Shown here piece after piece: positions 34,428-44,245 of a DNA stretch of 64,000 nucleotides. Source of the stretch: Clostridiaceae bacterium (lineage in GTDB: Bacteria; Bacillota; Clostridia; Lachnospirales; Lachnospiraceae). The stretch is taken from assembly GCA_009911065.1 (NCBI GenBank), contig QXWR01000033.1, positions 1-64,000 of the forward strand, written 5' to 3'. Positions within the stretch are counted from its first letter, which is position 1. Each line of letters begins with the position of its first letter. The notes under the pieces are model-generated. The model had not been told where the DNA came from, made no database searches, and saw only the letters and a list, made by a program, of their open reading frames with translations. Position numbers and translations under genes: made by a program.

Positions 34428-35462
34428 ATGAGAAGCATCACAATCGGAGAGAGAGAAGCCGGACAGCGGTTGGATAAGTTTTTGGGGAAATATTTCAATT
34501 TGGCGGGAAAAGGGTTTCTCTACAAAATGATGCGAAAGAAAAATATAACCTTAAATGGAAAAAAGTGCGATGGTCCGGAAAAGCTTCAGGCAGGAGATGA
34601 AATTCGGATGTTTCTGGCTGAGGAGACCATTGAAAAATTTTCCAAAATTCCAGTTGAGATTCCGGAGAGAAAAGCAGGGCTGGATATTATTTATGAAGAT
34701 GGGAACATTCTTCTCATTAACAAACCAGCAGGAATGCTTTCCCAAAAGGCGAAAGACACCGATGTATCTTTGGTGGAGTATGTGCAGGAGTATCTGCTGG
34801 ATTCTGGTCAGATGACCAGAGAGGAGCTGCGCTGTTTTCACCCGTCTGTATGCAACCGGCTGGACCGGAATACCAGTGGGCTGGTGGCAGCAGGAAAGAC
34901 TTTGGCCGGACTGCAGGCGTTGTCTAAAATGTTTCAGGACCGCTCTCTCCATAAGTATTATCTTTGTGTGGTTTGGGGAAAGGTAAAGGAGAAAAAAAGA
35001 GTGGAGGGACATTTGGTTAAGAATGAGAAAACAAACCAGGTCCAGATTCTTCCAAAAGGGAAGGAAGGGGTTTTGATCTGCACCGAATACGAGCCGGTGG
35101 AATATAAGGATGGATACACGCTGTTAAAGGTGTTGCTAGTAACCGGCAGAACCCATCAGATTCGCGCCCATTTATCTTCTCTTGGACATCCCATTGTAGG
35201 AGATTACAAGTATGGAGATCCGGCAGTCAATCAGGCGGCAAAGGAAAAATTCGGGGTAAACTCCCAGATGCTTCACGGCTTTCAAATGGTATTTCCCAGA
35301 ATGTCCGGTCCCATAAAGGCACTGGGAGGAAAGTCTTTTACAGCTCCTCCACCAAAAGAGTTTGAACGGATATTTGGAGAAAAACTTTTGGAATATATCC
35401 AAGAATGTGCCAAAGGAAAGGCAAAAGTGGGTGAGAAAAGAGGAGAAGATGAAAAAGGATAG
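34428..35462 (+). CDS. RluA-family pseudouridine synthase
   Basis: A protein of 344 residues; ATG 34428 follows GAAGGGGA. The N-terminal S4 domain is AGQRLDKFLGKYFNLAGKGF. The RluA catalytic signature is CNRLDRNTSGLVAAGKTL with catalytic Asp, and the C-terminal landmark is VTGRTHQIRAHLSSLGHPIV. It isomerises uridine in 23S rRNA or tRNA; the site (RluC- or RluD-like) cannot be assigned by eye. A lysine-rich tail of about 20 residues overlaps the next gene by 14 bp. Confidence 0.9.
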   Translation: MRSITIGEREAGQRLDKFLGKYFNLAGKGFLYKMMRKKNITLNGKKCDGPEKLQAGDEIRMFLAEETIEKFSKIPVEIPERKAGLDIIYEDGNILLINKPAGMLSQKAKDTDVSLVEYVQEYLLDSGQMTREELRCFHPSVCNRLDRNTSGLVAAGKTLAGLQALSKMFQDRSLHKYYLCVVWGKVKEKKRVEGHLVKNEKTNQVQILPKGKEGVLICTEYEPVEYKDGYTLLKVLLVTGRTHQIRAHLSSLGHPIVGDYKYGDPAVNQAAKEKFGVNSQMLHGFQMVFPRMSGPIKALGGKSFTAPPPKEFERIFGEKLLEYIQECAKGKAKVGEKRGEDEKG

Positions 35463-36678
35463 GTGGGAGAAAGCTGCAAGTGCAGCAGCGGACGTGGCAG
35501 GGCGATGTCATTTGCTGCTGCTGCGTTTTTTGACGGCAGCACTGACTGTTTTTTTGATTTTGGTGCCACTGACTGGAATCTGGATGATTTCCAACATGAG
35601 GCGTTTTTCCGTGTTTTCCGATTTTTTTGGATATATCCGTCATGGGGCGTCTGTTTTTTCTTTGGTGTCATTTCTTTTTTGTTATGTTGGAATGTTTTTG
35701 TCTCTTTTTTGCCTTTGTATTGTGTGCCGGCGGCTTCGGATTGGAAAAAGGCTAATTGTCTGGTGCCTTATGTGGATTCCGGTTTTCAATTACGGTCTGG
35801 CATTGTATGTAAATGGTCTGGCAAGAGCAGAGATTGACCACAATGTTCACAAAATTCGTCTGGATGATGTGCGGGTGGAGCAGCATGTGTGTGAAACCAA
35901 ATATCCGCTTCTTCTGGTTCACGGGGTTGGCTTTCGGGATTACCGCTATTTTAACTACTGGGGGAGGATACCCAAAGAGCTGGTGAGAAACGGAGCAAAG
36001 GTTTTTTACGGACATCAGGAGGCATGGGGGACCATAGAGGACAATGGGGCGGCTTTAAAAGAAGAGATTCTTGCGGTCTGTAAAGAAACCGGAGCGGCAA
36101 AGGTAAATATCATTGCCCACTCCAAAGGCGGGCTGGATTCCAGGTATTTGATCAGCCAACTGTCGATGGCTCCTTATGTGGCCAGTCTTACCACCATCAA
36201 CACCCCTCATCACGGTTCGGCGCTGGTGGATTTTCTTATGGGTCTGCCAGATCCTGTATATCGGCAGATCAGCAGTTATATTGACCGGTATTTCAGAAAG
36301 TTTGGAGATGTAAATCCGAATACTTATGTGGCCAGCCGCCAGCTTTCCTGCAGTTATATGAACGAATTTAACAAAAAATATCCAGATGGAGAAGGGGTGT
36401 ATTATCAAAGTTATGCCAGCCTGATGAAACATGGAGCTAGCAGTAAATTATTGTGTATTCCTTATTGGATTTTAAAAAAGCTGGATGGTCCCAACGACGG
36501 GCTGGTGACAGCAGAATCGGCCCGCTGGACCAATTTTCAGGGGGTGTTAAAAAACTCATATTTGCGGGGAATCTCCCATGGGGACATGATTGATCTGACC
36601 AGAGAGGATTACCGGGGATTTTATGTGTTGGAGTTTTATATTCAACTGGTGAAAAAACTGGCAGAGATGGGATTTTAG
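35449..36678 (+). CDS. membrane-anchored alpha/beta-hydrolase (lipase-like)
   Basis: A protein of 409 residues; ATG 35449 follows AGGAGA and overlaps the previous gene. Three N-terminal membrane segments occupy residues about 20-125 (FLTAALTVFLILVPLTGIWM, VFSLVSFLFCYVGMFLSLFC, LIVWCLMWIPVFNYGLALYV). The hydrolase domain has LLLVHGVGFRDYRYFNYWGR (oxyanion region), nucleophile Ser in IIAHSKGGLDSRYL, Asp in KLDGPNDGLVTAESARW and His in RGISHGDMIDL, in triad order. It resembles triacylglycerol lipases of the LipA/EstA type. The substrate is unknown. The N-terminal membrane block is unusual for the family. Confidence 0.8.
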   Translation: MKKDRWEKAASAAADVAGRCHLLLLRFLTAALTVFLILVPLTGIWMISNMRRFSVFSDFFGYIRHGASVFSLVSFLFCYVGMFLSLFCLCIVCRRLRIGKRLIVWCLMWIPVFNYGLALYVNGLARAEIDHNVHKIRLDDVRVEQHVCETKYPLLLVHGVGFRDYRYFNYWGRIPKELVRNGAKVFYGHQEAWGTIEDNGAALKEEILAVCKETGAAKVNIIAHSKGGLDSRYLISQLSMAPYVASLTTINTPHHGSALVDFLMGLPDPVYRQISSYIDRYFRKFGDVNPNTYVASRQLSCSYMNEFNKKYPDGEGVYYQSYASLMKHGASSKLLCIPYWILKKLDGPNDGLVTAESARWTNFQGVLKNSYLRGISHGDMIDLTREDYRGFYVLEFYIQLVKKLAEMGF

Positions 36679-36832
36679 TGGAAATTTTCTTGCTGCTTTA
36701 TTGGTATGTCTTTGGTTGGCAGTAACAAATTTTTGAATTTCGTAAAAAAGATCATGGTTTTCTTGCGGAAAATCGGCTTTCGTGATATAACAATAGAATG
36801 TGATTTAGATTTCTACATTAGGAGTGAAGAAC

Positions 36833-39748
36833 TTGAAGATTGGATTGGACGTAGGCTCCACAACTATAAAAACAATAGTCCTGGATGATTCAGGAAAAAT
36901 CGTGTATTCTGCCTATGAGCGGCATTATTCACAGATTACGGCAAAGACCGCAGAAGCTCTCATAAAAGTCCGGAAAGAGTTTCCGGAAGATACCAGATTT
37001 TCTCTGGTTATTTCTGGTTCCGCTGGTATGGGAATGGCTGAGAGCTGTGGGGTGGATTTTGTTCAGGAGGTATATGCCACAAAGGTTGCGGCAGAAGAGA
37101 AGGCTCCGGATACGGATGTGATCATTGAGCTGGGCGGGGAGGATGCTAAGATTATTTTTCTCCAAGGGGCCATGGAAGCCAGAATGAACGGCTCCTGCGC
37201 CGGAGGAACCGGGGCGTTTATTGACCAGATGGCCACTCTTTTAGGCATTACCCCAGACGAGATGAATGACTATGCCAGAGAGTGTACCAAACTTTACACC
37301 ATCGCTTCCCGATGCGGTGTGTTTGCCAAAAGCGATATTCAGCCGCTGATCAATCAGGGAGCGGACAAGCGGGATATTTCCGCCAGCATTTTTGGCGCAG
37401 TGGTCAACCAGACCATCGGAGGATTGGCCCAGGGGCGGGCGATTGAGGGAAACGTTCTGTATTTGGGCGGCCCGCTGACCTTTATGCCGGAGCTTCGGAA
37501 AAGTTTTGACAAAGCCCTTGGATTAAACGGGCATTGTCCGGAAAATTCCCTGTATTTTGTGGCTTTGGGCGCTGCCCTTTGTGCCAAAAAGCCAGTGGAT
37601 TTGGGGCAGGTGGCAGAAGGGCTTTCCCGATATGAGGCGGTCAATGAATTTCAGACTCTGCCAGCTCTTTTTGAGAGCCAAAAAGAGTATGAGGAGTTTC
37701 AGAGACGACATGCAAAAGCAGATGTGAACTATGGGACTTTAAAGGGCTATCAGGGAAAAACCTGGATTGGCATTGATGCTGGCTCCACTACGGTAAAGGC
37801 AGTGGTAATTGGAGAGAACAAGGAGATTTTAGACAGCACCTATCTGTCGAACTCTGGCAATCCGGTGCCGATTGTGCGGGAATATCTTATGGGAGTCTAC
37901 AAGGAATGTCCGAATATCCGAATCCAAGGGGCCTGTGTGACCGGATACGGGGAGGACATTATTAAAAATGCCTTTTCCATTGATTATGGTCTGGTGGAGA
38001 CCATGGCTCACTTAAAGGCAGCTCAAGAGTTTATGCCAGATGTGGAGTTTATCATTGACATTGGCGGTCAGGATATGAAGTGTTTTAAGATTCACAATTC
38101 TGCCATTGACAATATTTATTTAAACGAAGCCTGTTCTTCTGGCTGCGGTTCCTTTTTACAGACTTTTGCAGGGGCGCTTCACTATTCGGCACAAGAGTTT
38201 TCAAAGCTGGGATTGTTTTCTAAAAATGCTGTGGACTTAGGGTCTCGGTGTACGGTGTTTATGAATTCCTCTGTAAAGCAGGCGCAAAAAGATGGGGTAA
38301 GCACAGAAGATATTTCTGCTGGACTGTCTATCAGTGTGGTGAAAAATGCCATCTATAAGGTGATTCGTCCGGCCAGCATGGATGAGCTGGGAAAGCGGAT
38401 TGTGGTTCAGGGTGGTACCTTTTTAAATGACGCGGTTTTGCGGGCGTTTGAGCGGGAGATGGGCTTTTTTGTGGTCCGGCCTGTGATTGCAGGGCTTATG
38501 GGAGCTTATGGCTGCGCCCTTCATGCCATGGAGCGGCAGGGGGTCAAAAAGAAAGGAAGCCAGATTCTGACCGAGAAAGAGCTTTCGGAATTTACCCATC
38601 AGGTGAAAAACGTTCACTGCGGCCTGTGCAGCAACAACTGTCTTTTAAGTGTCAATACGTTTTCCGGCGGAAGGAAATACATAGCCGGAAATAAGTGTGA
38701 GCGGCCGGTAACAAAGCGTTCCTCCGACTCGCAGCACAACATTTACAAGTACAAGCAGGAACTTTTGGCTGGATATGCTTCGGTAAAGGGAAAACGCCGG
38801 GAAGTGATCGGGCTGCCTTTGGGATTGAATTATTATGAACTGGTTCCCTTCTGGCATAAATTTTTTACTGCTCTTGGATTTGGCGTGGAGGTTTCGCCCT
38901 TTTCCAACCGGGAGTTGTATCTGGCAGGGCAGCATTCGATTCCCAGTGATACGGTATGTTTCCCGGCAAAAATGCTTCACGGCCACATTCAGTATTTAAA
39001 GGAAAAGCAGGTGGATGCCATTTTTTACCCCTGTATGAGCTTTAATTTTGACGAAGGTTTGGGAGATAATAACTATAACTGTCCTGTGGTGGCCTACTAT
39101 CCGGAGGTGATTGCAGCCAACATGAAATTTGACTCCAAACCAGTTTTCATCAATGACTATGTGGGACCCCACAAACGGAAATTCTTCCCACAGAAAATGA
39201 CTGAGCTTTTGGGGAAATATTTTGACGGAATCGATGAGAAGGCCGTCCGGCGGGCCAGTGACCGGGCTTTTTTGGAGCGGGACCGTTTTCTTATGCGGGT
39301 GCGGAAAAAAGCGGTGGAAATTATCGGGGAGGCGCGGGCAAAAGGGCGGCGGATTATTGTTCTTGCAGGGCGTCCTTACCATGTGGACCCAGAGATCAAC
39401 CATGGAATTGACATGCTGATCAATGGATTTGGGGTGTCCGTCATCTCAGAGGACTGTATCAGCCATCTGGTGCATAAGTTCCCGGTGCGGGTGCTGAATC
39501 AGTGGATGTACCATGCAAGGCTTTATGCGGCGGCAAAATATGTGTGTACCCAAAAAGATATGGAGTTGGTCCAGTTGGTAAGTTTTGGGTGCGGACTGGA
39601 CGCCATCACCACCGACGAGGTTCGCAGCATCGTTGAAAAGGGCGGAAAGATTTACACCCAGATTAAGATTGACGAGATCACCAATCTGGGAGCAGTGCGG
39701 GTAAGGCTTCGAAGTCTGTTGGCCGCTCTGGATAAAAAGATTGATTAA
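36833..39748 (+). CDS. two-domain acyl-CoA dehydratase activase (BadF/BcrA type) with DUF2229
   Basis: About 971 residues. TTG 36833 lies 8 bases after AGGAG; a GTG at 36824 overlaps that site. Two tandem ASKHA ATPase domains are visible, starting LKIGLDVGSTTIKTIVLDDS and WIGIDAGSTTVKAVVIGENK. Each has the cysteine loop that holds the [4Fe-4S] cluster in activators (GSCAGGTGAFIDQMA and EACSSGCGSFLQTFAGA). The C-terminal ~400 residues are DUF2229 (VHCGLCSNNCLLSVNTFSGG, FPAKMLHGHIQYLKEKQVDA). Activators of 2-hydroxyacyl-CoA dehydratases inject an electron using ATP. This fused form is common in Clostridia, and its substrate is unknown. It probably works with the next gene, 21 bp downstream. Confidence 0.85.
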   Translation: MKIGLDVGSTTIKTIVLDDSGKIVYSAYERHYSQITAKTAEALIKVRKEFPEDTRFSLVISGSAGMGMAESCGVDFVQEVYATKVAAEEKAPDTDVIIELGGEDAKIIFLQGAMEARMNGSCAGGTGAFIDQMATLLGITPDEMNDYARECTKLYTIASRCGVFAKSDIQPLINQGADKRDISASIFGAVVNQTIGGLAQGRAIEGNVLYLGGPLTFMPELRKSFDKALGLNGHCPENSLYFVALGAALCAKKPVDLGQVAEGLSRYEAVNEFQTLPALFESQKEYEEFQRRHAKADVNYGTLKGYQGKTWIGIDAGSTTVKAVVIGENKEILDSTYLSNSGNPVPIVREYLMGVYKECPNIRIQGACVTGYGEDIIKNAFSIDYGLVETMAHLKAAQEFMPDVEFIIDIGGQDMKCFKIHNSAIDNIYLNEACSSGCGSFLQTFAGALHYSAQEFSKLGLFSKNAVDLGSRCTVFMNSSVKQAQKDGVSTEDISAGLSISVVKNAIYKVIRPASMDELGKRIVVQGGTFLNDAVLRAFEREMGFFVVRPVIAGLMGAYGCALHAMERQGVKKKGSQILTEKELSEFTHQVKNVHCGLCSNNCLLSVNTFSGGRKYIAGNKCERPVTKRSSDSQHNIYKYKQELLAGYASVKGKRREVIGLPLGLNYYELVPFWHKFFTALGFGVEVSPFSNRELYLAGQHSIPSDTVCFPAKMLHGHIQYLKEKQVDAIFYPCMSFNFDEGLGDNNYNCPVVAYYPEVIAANMKFDSKPVFINDYVGPHKRKFFPQKMTELLGKYFDGIDEKAVRRASDRAFLERDRFLMRVRKKAVEIIGEARAKGRRIIVLAGRPYHVDPEINHGIDMLINGFGVSVISEDCISHLVHKFPVRVLNQWMYHARLYAAAKYVCTQKDMELVQLVSFGCGLDAITTDEVRSIVEKGGKIYTQIKIDEITNLGAVRVRLRSLLAALDKKID

Positions 39749-39769
39749 TGAGACGATAGGGAAAGAGAA

Positions 39770-41035
39770 ATGGCAAAGATCAAGCGAGCAAGAAACGGAA
39801 GAATCATTTTTACAAAGGAAATGAAAAAGGACTATACCATTTTGGTGCCGGATATGCTTCCGATTCATTTTGAGATTATGAAATATGTATTCCTCAATGA
39901 GGGCTATAAACTTGAGCTTTTACGGTCAGCAAACCCGGAAATGAAACAGCTGGGGCTGCGTTATGTTCACAATGACACCTGTTATCCGGCCCTTTTAGTG
40001 ATCGGACAGTTTTTGGATGCTCTTGAGAGTGGAAAATATGACGTGGATAAGACGGCTCTTTTGATCATGCAGACCGGAGGGGGATGTCGTGCCTCCAACT
40101 ACATTCATCTGTTGCGGAAGGCGCTGGAAAAGGCGGGTTACAATCAGGTGCCTGTGATTTCCTTTAATCTTTCCGGCGTGGAATATAACAGCGGTTTTTC
40201 CCTGACCATTCCCATTATCCGCAAATGCATTGCAGCTGTCATTTATGGGGATCTCCTTATGCTTCTTAGCAATCAGGTGAAGGCTTATGAGGTGAAAAAA
40301 GGGGAGGCCAATCAGTTGATTGAAAAATGGGTGGAACGGATTACGGACCAGTTTCAACGTTCCAGAGGTTTTGCCTTAAAAGCCATGAAAGCGAACTTTA
40401 ACCGGATTATTGCTTCTTTTGCAAAGATTCCCATGAATAAGATTCCCAAGGTAAAGGTGGGAGTCGTGGGGGAAATCTATGTAAAATATGCAAGCTTTGC
40501 CAACAATAACCTGGAGGAATTTCTGGCTGAGCAGGATTGTGAGGTCATGGTTCCGGGGCTTTTGGGATTTCTCATGTTTAAGGTGGATGCCCGGATTCAG
40601 GATGTGAAGTTATATGGAGGAAGCAAGACAAAACTTGCCATTGCCACGTTTCTTTTGGATTATTTTAAGAAGGTGGAAAAGGCATTTATGGAGTGTGTGG
40701 ACCGGTATCCGGTGTTTACCCAGCTTTCCAGCTTTGAATCCACCAAACCTTTGGTAGAAGGGTTAATCGGCGTGGGAAACCGTATGGGAGAGGGATGGTT
40801 TCTGCCTGCTGAGATGATTGAACTAATCAACCACGGGTATGAGAACATTGTGTGTACCCAGCCGTTTGGCTGCCTGCCTACCCATGTGTGTGGGAAAGGG
40901 ATGATTCACCGGATTAAGGAATTGTATCCCAAGGCCAATATTGTGCCTATAGATTACGACCCGGGAGCGACCAAGGTAAACCAGGAAAACCGCATTAAAC
41001 TGATGCTGTCTGTGGCAAGAGAAGCCATGGAATAA
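39770..41035 (+). CDS. 2-hydroxyacyl-CoA dehydratase-like protein paired with the activase
   Basis: A protein of 421 residues; ATG 39770 follows GGGAAAGAG. It resembles the dehydratase D-component (HgdB/FldB) family: YVHNDTCYPALLVIGQFLDA, MQTGGGCRASNYIHLLRKAL and NIVCTQPFGCLPTHVCGKGM hold cysteines that could bind a [4Fe-4S] cluster. The canonical second dehydratase subunit is absent, so this is likely an accessory or fused partner of the 36833 protein rather than a classical HgdAB enzyme. The pair has its own terminator-free spacing and is followed by the rel promoter. Confidence 0.75.
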   Translation: MAKIKRARNGRIIFTKEMKKDYTILVPDMLPIHFEIMKYVFLNEGYKLELLRSANPEMKQLGLRYVHNDTCYPALLVIGQFLDALESGKYDVDKTALLIMQTGGGCRASNYIHLLRKALEKAGYNQVPVISFNLSGVEYNSGFSLTIPIIRKCIAAVIYGDLLMLLSNQVKAYEVKKGEANQLIEKWVERITDQFQRSRGFALKAMKANFNRIIASFAKIPMNKIPKVKVGVVGEIYVKYASFANNNLEEFLAEQDCEVMVPGLLGFLMFKVDARIQDVKLYGGSKTKLAIATFLLDYFKKVEKAFMECVDRYPVFTQLSSFESTKPLVEGLIGVGNRMGEGWFLPAEMIELINHGYENIVCTQPFGCLPTHVCGKGMIHRIKELYPKANIVPIDYDPGATKVNQENRIKLMLSVAREAME

Positions 41036-41122
41036 GGATGGCTGACAGTGTATCTTTGAGTGGAATCGACCGTCATAAAAAGGCATAAAAACCATGTTTC
41101 TGCGAAAAGCTCAGAATCCCTC

Positions 41123-41151
41123 TTGCATTTTTTGTCAAAAATAATTATAAT
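41123..41151 (+). promoter_or_regulatory. sigma-A promoter of rel
   Basis: TTGCAT (41123-41128), 17-bp spacer, TATAAT (41146-41151). The leader to ATG 41188 is about 30 nt. Confidence 0.65.
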
Positions 41152-41187
41152 GTAGAGAAAATATGCTCAGAAAAGGTGGCTTTTTCT

Positions 41188-43467
41188 ATGACGAATGAAA
41201 CTACGGGTAAGAAAATGGACATCGAGCTGGAGAATCCGGCGGATTTTACCAGTCCGGAGGAATTATACCAGAAATTGATTCGAACCATTCGGAAGTATCA
41301 CCCTTCGGATGATATTACCATGATTCAAAAAGCATACAAGATTGCCACAGATGCACATAAAGATCAGAAGCGCAAGTCCGGGGAACCTTATATTATTCAT
41401 CCTTTGTGTGTGGCGATTATTTTGGCAGATCTGGAGATGGATAAAGAGACCATCGCCTCAGGACTTCTCCATGATGTGGTGGAAGACACGGCTATGACCT
41501 TGGAGGATACCACACGGGAGTTTGGTTCTGAGGTGGCTTTTTTGGTGGACGGGGTTACGAAACTGACCCAGCTGTCCTGGGATAAGGATAAGGTGGAGAT
41601 TCAGGCAGAGAACCTGCGGAAGATGTTTCTTGCTATGGCAAAGGACATTCGGGTGATTATCATTAAGTTGGCGGACCGGCTTCACAATATGCGGACCGGA
41701 GAGTTTTGGAAGCCGGCAAAGCAAAAAGAAAAAGCCAGAGAGACCCTGGAAATCTATGCGCCTATTGCAGACCGTCTGGGCATTTCCCGGATTAAGACCG
41801 AGCTGGATGATCTGTCTTTGCGGTTTTTAAAGCCGGAAGTGTATCACGAGCTGGTGGAGAAGGTGAATTTGCGAAAAGACACCAGAGAGCAGTTTGTCCG
41901 GGACATTGTGGACGACGTGAGAAGCCACATGATGGAGGCGGACATTCAGGCAAGTGTGGGCGGACGGGTGAAGCATCTGTTCAGCATTTACAAAAAGATG
42001 GTGAATCAGGATAAGACGCTGGACCAGATTTATGATTTGTTTGCCGTCCGGATTCTTGTGGATACGGTGAAGGACTGTTATGCGGCTCTTGGGGTGATTC
42101 ATGAGCTTTATAAGCCGATTCCCGGCCGGTTTAAGGATTATATTGCTATGCCAAAGCCCAACATGTATCAATCCCTGCACACTACCCTTATTGGAAGCAC
42201 AGGACAGCCCTTTGAGATTCAGATTCGTACCTTTGAGATGCACCGGACTGCAGAGTATGGCATTGCGGCTCACTGGAAGTACAAGGAAAGCGGCAGCGGC
42301 AAGATTGCGGCAGGGGACGAGGAAGCCAAGATGAGCTGGCTGCGGCGGATTTTGGAGTGGCAGCGGGATACGGACGATTCCAGAGAGTTTTTAAGTCTGG
42401 TAAAAGGAGATCTGGATTTATTCTCGGATAATGTGTACTGTTTTACTCCGTCAGGGGATGTGAAAAACCTGCCCAGCGGTTCCACGCCCATTGATTTTGC
42501 TTATGCCATTCACAGCGCTGTGGGCAACAAGATGGTGGGGGCAAGGGTCAACGGAAAGCTGGTAAACATTGACTATGTGATTCAGAACGGAGACCAGATT
42601 GAGATCATCACCTCTCAGAACTCTAAGGGACCAAGCAGGGACTGGCTGACGCTGATTAAGAGCACTCAGGCAAGAAACAAGATCAATCAGTGGTTTAAGA
42701 CTGAGCTGAAAGAGGATAACATCTTAAAAGGCAAGGAAATGATTGACCGGTACTGTAAGGCCAAGGGAATTAATTTTCCTGAGTTAAACAAGCCGGAGTT
42801 TCAGCATAAGGTTATGATGCGGTATGCCTTTAAAGACTGGGATTCGGTGCTGGCCTCCATTGGACACGGAGGGTTAAAAGAAGGCCAAGTCATTAACAAG
42901 ATGCTGGACGAGCGGGACAAAAAGAACAAAAGTGAGGTCACAGATCAGAATATTTTAGATGGTCTAAGTGACATCAGTTCCCGGGTGCCGGTTTCCCAAA
43001 AGTCCAAAAGCGGAATTGTGGTCCGAGGCATTCATGACGTGGCGGTGCGGTTTTCCCGCTGCTGCAGTCCGGTTCCGGGAGATGAGATTGTGGGATTTGT
43101 CACCAGAGGCCGGGGCGTTTCCATTCATCGGACGGACTGTATTAACATTATCAACTTACCAGAGGACGAGCGGGTAAGATTGATTGACGCGGAGTGGCAG
43201 CAGTCCGGGGAGGATGGAAGCCGGGAACGGTATTCCACGGAGATTCAGATTTATGCCAACAACCGAATTGGAATTTTTGTAGATATATCCAAAGTGTTTA
43301 CAGAGAGGCAGATTGATATTACCTCTATAAATGTGAGAACCAGCAAGCAGGGAAAGGCAACCATTATCATGACTTTTGATATTCATGGGAAAGAGGAGCT
43401 GAACCGTTTGACGGATAAGATTAGGCAGATTGAGGGAGTGCTGGATATTGAGCGGACCGCCGGATAG
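41188..43467 (+). CDS. rel: bifunctional (p)ppGpp synthetase/hydrolase, RelA/SpoT type
   Basis: A protein of 759 residues; ATG 41188 follows AAAGGTGG. It makes and breaks the alarmone (p)ppGpp in the stringent response. Domain order: HD hydrolase (about 40-190) with SGLLHDVVEDT and ADRLHNMRT; synthetase (about 225-370) with YKPIPGRFKDYIAMPKPNMY and TAEYGIAAHWKYKE; TGS (VYCFTPSGDVKNLPSGSTPI); and C-terminal zinc-finger-like (VRFSRCCSPVPGD) and ACT domains. Both catalytic halves keep their key residues, so it should be the long bifunctional Rel of Firmicutes. A terminator follows at 43476. Confidence 0.95.
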   Translation: MTNETTGKKMDIELENPADFTSPEELYQKLIRTIRKYHPSDDITMIQKAYKIATDAHKDQKRKSGEPYIIHPLCVAIILADLEMDKETIASGLLHDVVEDTAMTLEDTTREFGSEVAFLVDGVTKLTQLSWDKDKVEIQAENLRKMFLAMAKDIRVIIIKLADRLHNMRTGEFWKPAKQKEKARETLEIYAPIADRLGISRIKTELDDLSLRFLKPEVYHELVEKVNLRKDTREQFVRDIVDDVRSHMMEADIQASVGGRVKHLFSIYKKMVNQDKTLDQIYDLFAVRILVDTVKDCYAALGVIHELYKPIPGRFKDYIAMPKPNMYQSLHTTLIGSTGQPFEIQIRTFEMHRTAEYGIAAHWKYKESGSGKIAAGDEEAKMSWLRRILEWQRDTDDSREFLSLVKGDLDLFSDNVYCFTPSGDVKNLPSGSTPIDFAYAIHSAVGNKMVGARVNGKLVNIDYVIQNGDQIEIITSQNSKGPSRDWLTLIKSTQARNKINQWFKTELKEDNILKGKEMIDRYCKAKGINFPELNKPEFQHKVMMRYAFKDWDSVLASIGHGGLKEGQVINKMLDERDKKNKSEVTDQNILDGLSDISSRVPVSQKSKSGIVVRGIHDVAVRFSRCCSPVPGDEIVGFVTRGRGVSIHRTDCINIINLPEDERVRLIDAEWQQSGEDGSRERYSTEIQIYANNRIGIFVDISKVFTERQIDITSINVRTSKQGKATIIMTFDIHGKEELNRLTDKIRQIEGVLDIERTAG

Positions 43468-43475
43468 GTGCGGAG

Positions 43476-43500
43476 AAGCGCTGCCAGCGCTTTTTCTTTT
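43476..43500 (+). terminator. terminator of rel
   Basis: AAGCGCT and AGCGCTT pair across GCC, followed by TTTCTTTT. It starts 9 bases after the rel stop codon. Confidence 0.7.
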
Positions 43501-43532
43501 GGTTTGGGAGAAATCAAAAAGGAGCGAAAGTG

Positions 43533-44183
43533 ATGAGTGATTTTCGAATGGAAACCTTTGTGTTAGGAGATGTGAGTACCAACTGTTATTTGATTTACAA
43601 CCAAAAAAGCCGGGAGGCTGTGGTGGTGGACCCGGCAGACAACGGGGCCTTTGTGCTGAATAAGTGCCGGGAACTTCAGGTAAAGCCAGTTGCAATCCTT
43701 TTGACTCACGGACATTTTGACCACATTCTGGCTGTGGAGGATATTTGCAGGGCTTTTTCCTGTCAGGTATACGCCGGAAGGGAGGAGGACCGGCTTTTGC
43801 AGGATTCGTCCATGAATTTAAGCACAATGATGGGAACGGAAAGAACCATTGTGTGTGCGGATGTTCTAGTAAAGGAAAAAGATGAGCTTTCTCTGGCTGA
43901 TTTTAAATGGAACGTATTGGAAACCCCAGGACATACGGCTGGTTCGGTCTGTTATTATATTCCGTCGGAGCAGGTACTTTTCAGCGGCGATACTTTGTTT
44001 GCCGGCTCCCTGGGACGAACCGATCTGCCTACAGGAGACCAGAAAGCAATTGTTTCTTCCATCCGGGAGAAGCTTCTCCCCTTGCCGGAAGAGACAAAGG
44101 TTTTTCCAGGACATGGGGAGGGAACCACCATTGGGCGGGAGAGAAGATATAATCCAGTTCGCATGTACGGAGGAGGAAAATAG
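43533..44183 (+). CDS. metallo-beta-lactamase-fold hydrolase (glyoxalase II-like)
   Basis: A protein of 216 residues; ATG 43533 follows AAGGAG (a GTG at 43530 is adjacent). Zinc ligands are in ILLTHGHFDHILAVEDI (HxHxDH), ETPGHTAGSVCYYI, LFSGDTLFAGSLGR and VFPGHGEGTTIGRERRYN. The length and motif set match the YcbL/YqgX subgroup, thought to hydrolyse glutathione-like or bacillithiol-like thioesters. It lies between rel and hemZ, as is common in this family of bacteria. Confidence 0.9.
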   Translation: MSDFRMETFVLGDVSTNCYLIYNQKSREAVVVDPADNGAFVLNKCRELQVKPVAILLTHGHFDHILAVEDICRAFSCQVYAGREEDRLLQDSSMNLSTMMGTERTIVCADVLVKEKDELSLADFKWNVLETPGHTAGSVCYYIPSEQVLFSGDTLFAGSLGRTDLPTGDQKAIVSSIREKLLPLPEETKVFPGHGEGTTIGRERRYNPVRMYGGGK

Positions 44184-44245
44184 ACAAACAGTAAAAGCTT
44201 CACAAAAAGACCGTGTAAGAGGGAGAGAAAACGGAAGACGGAATT

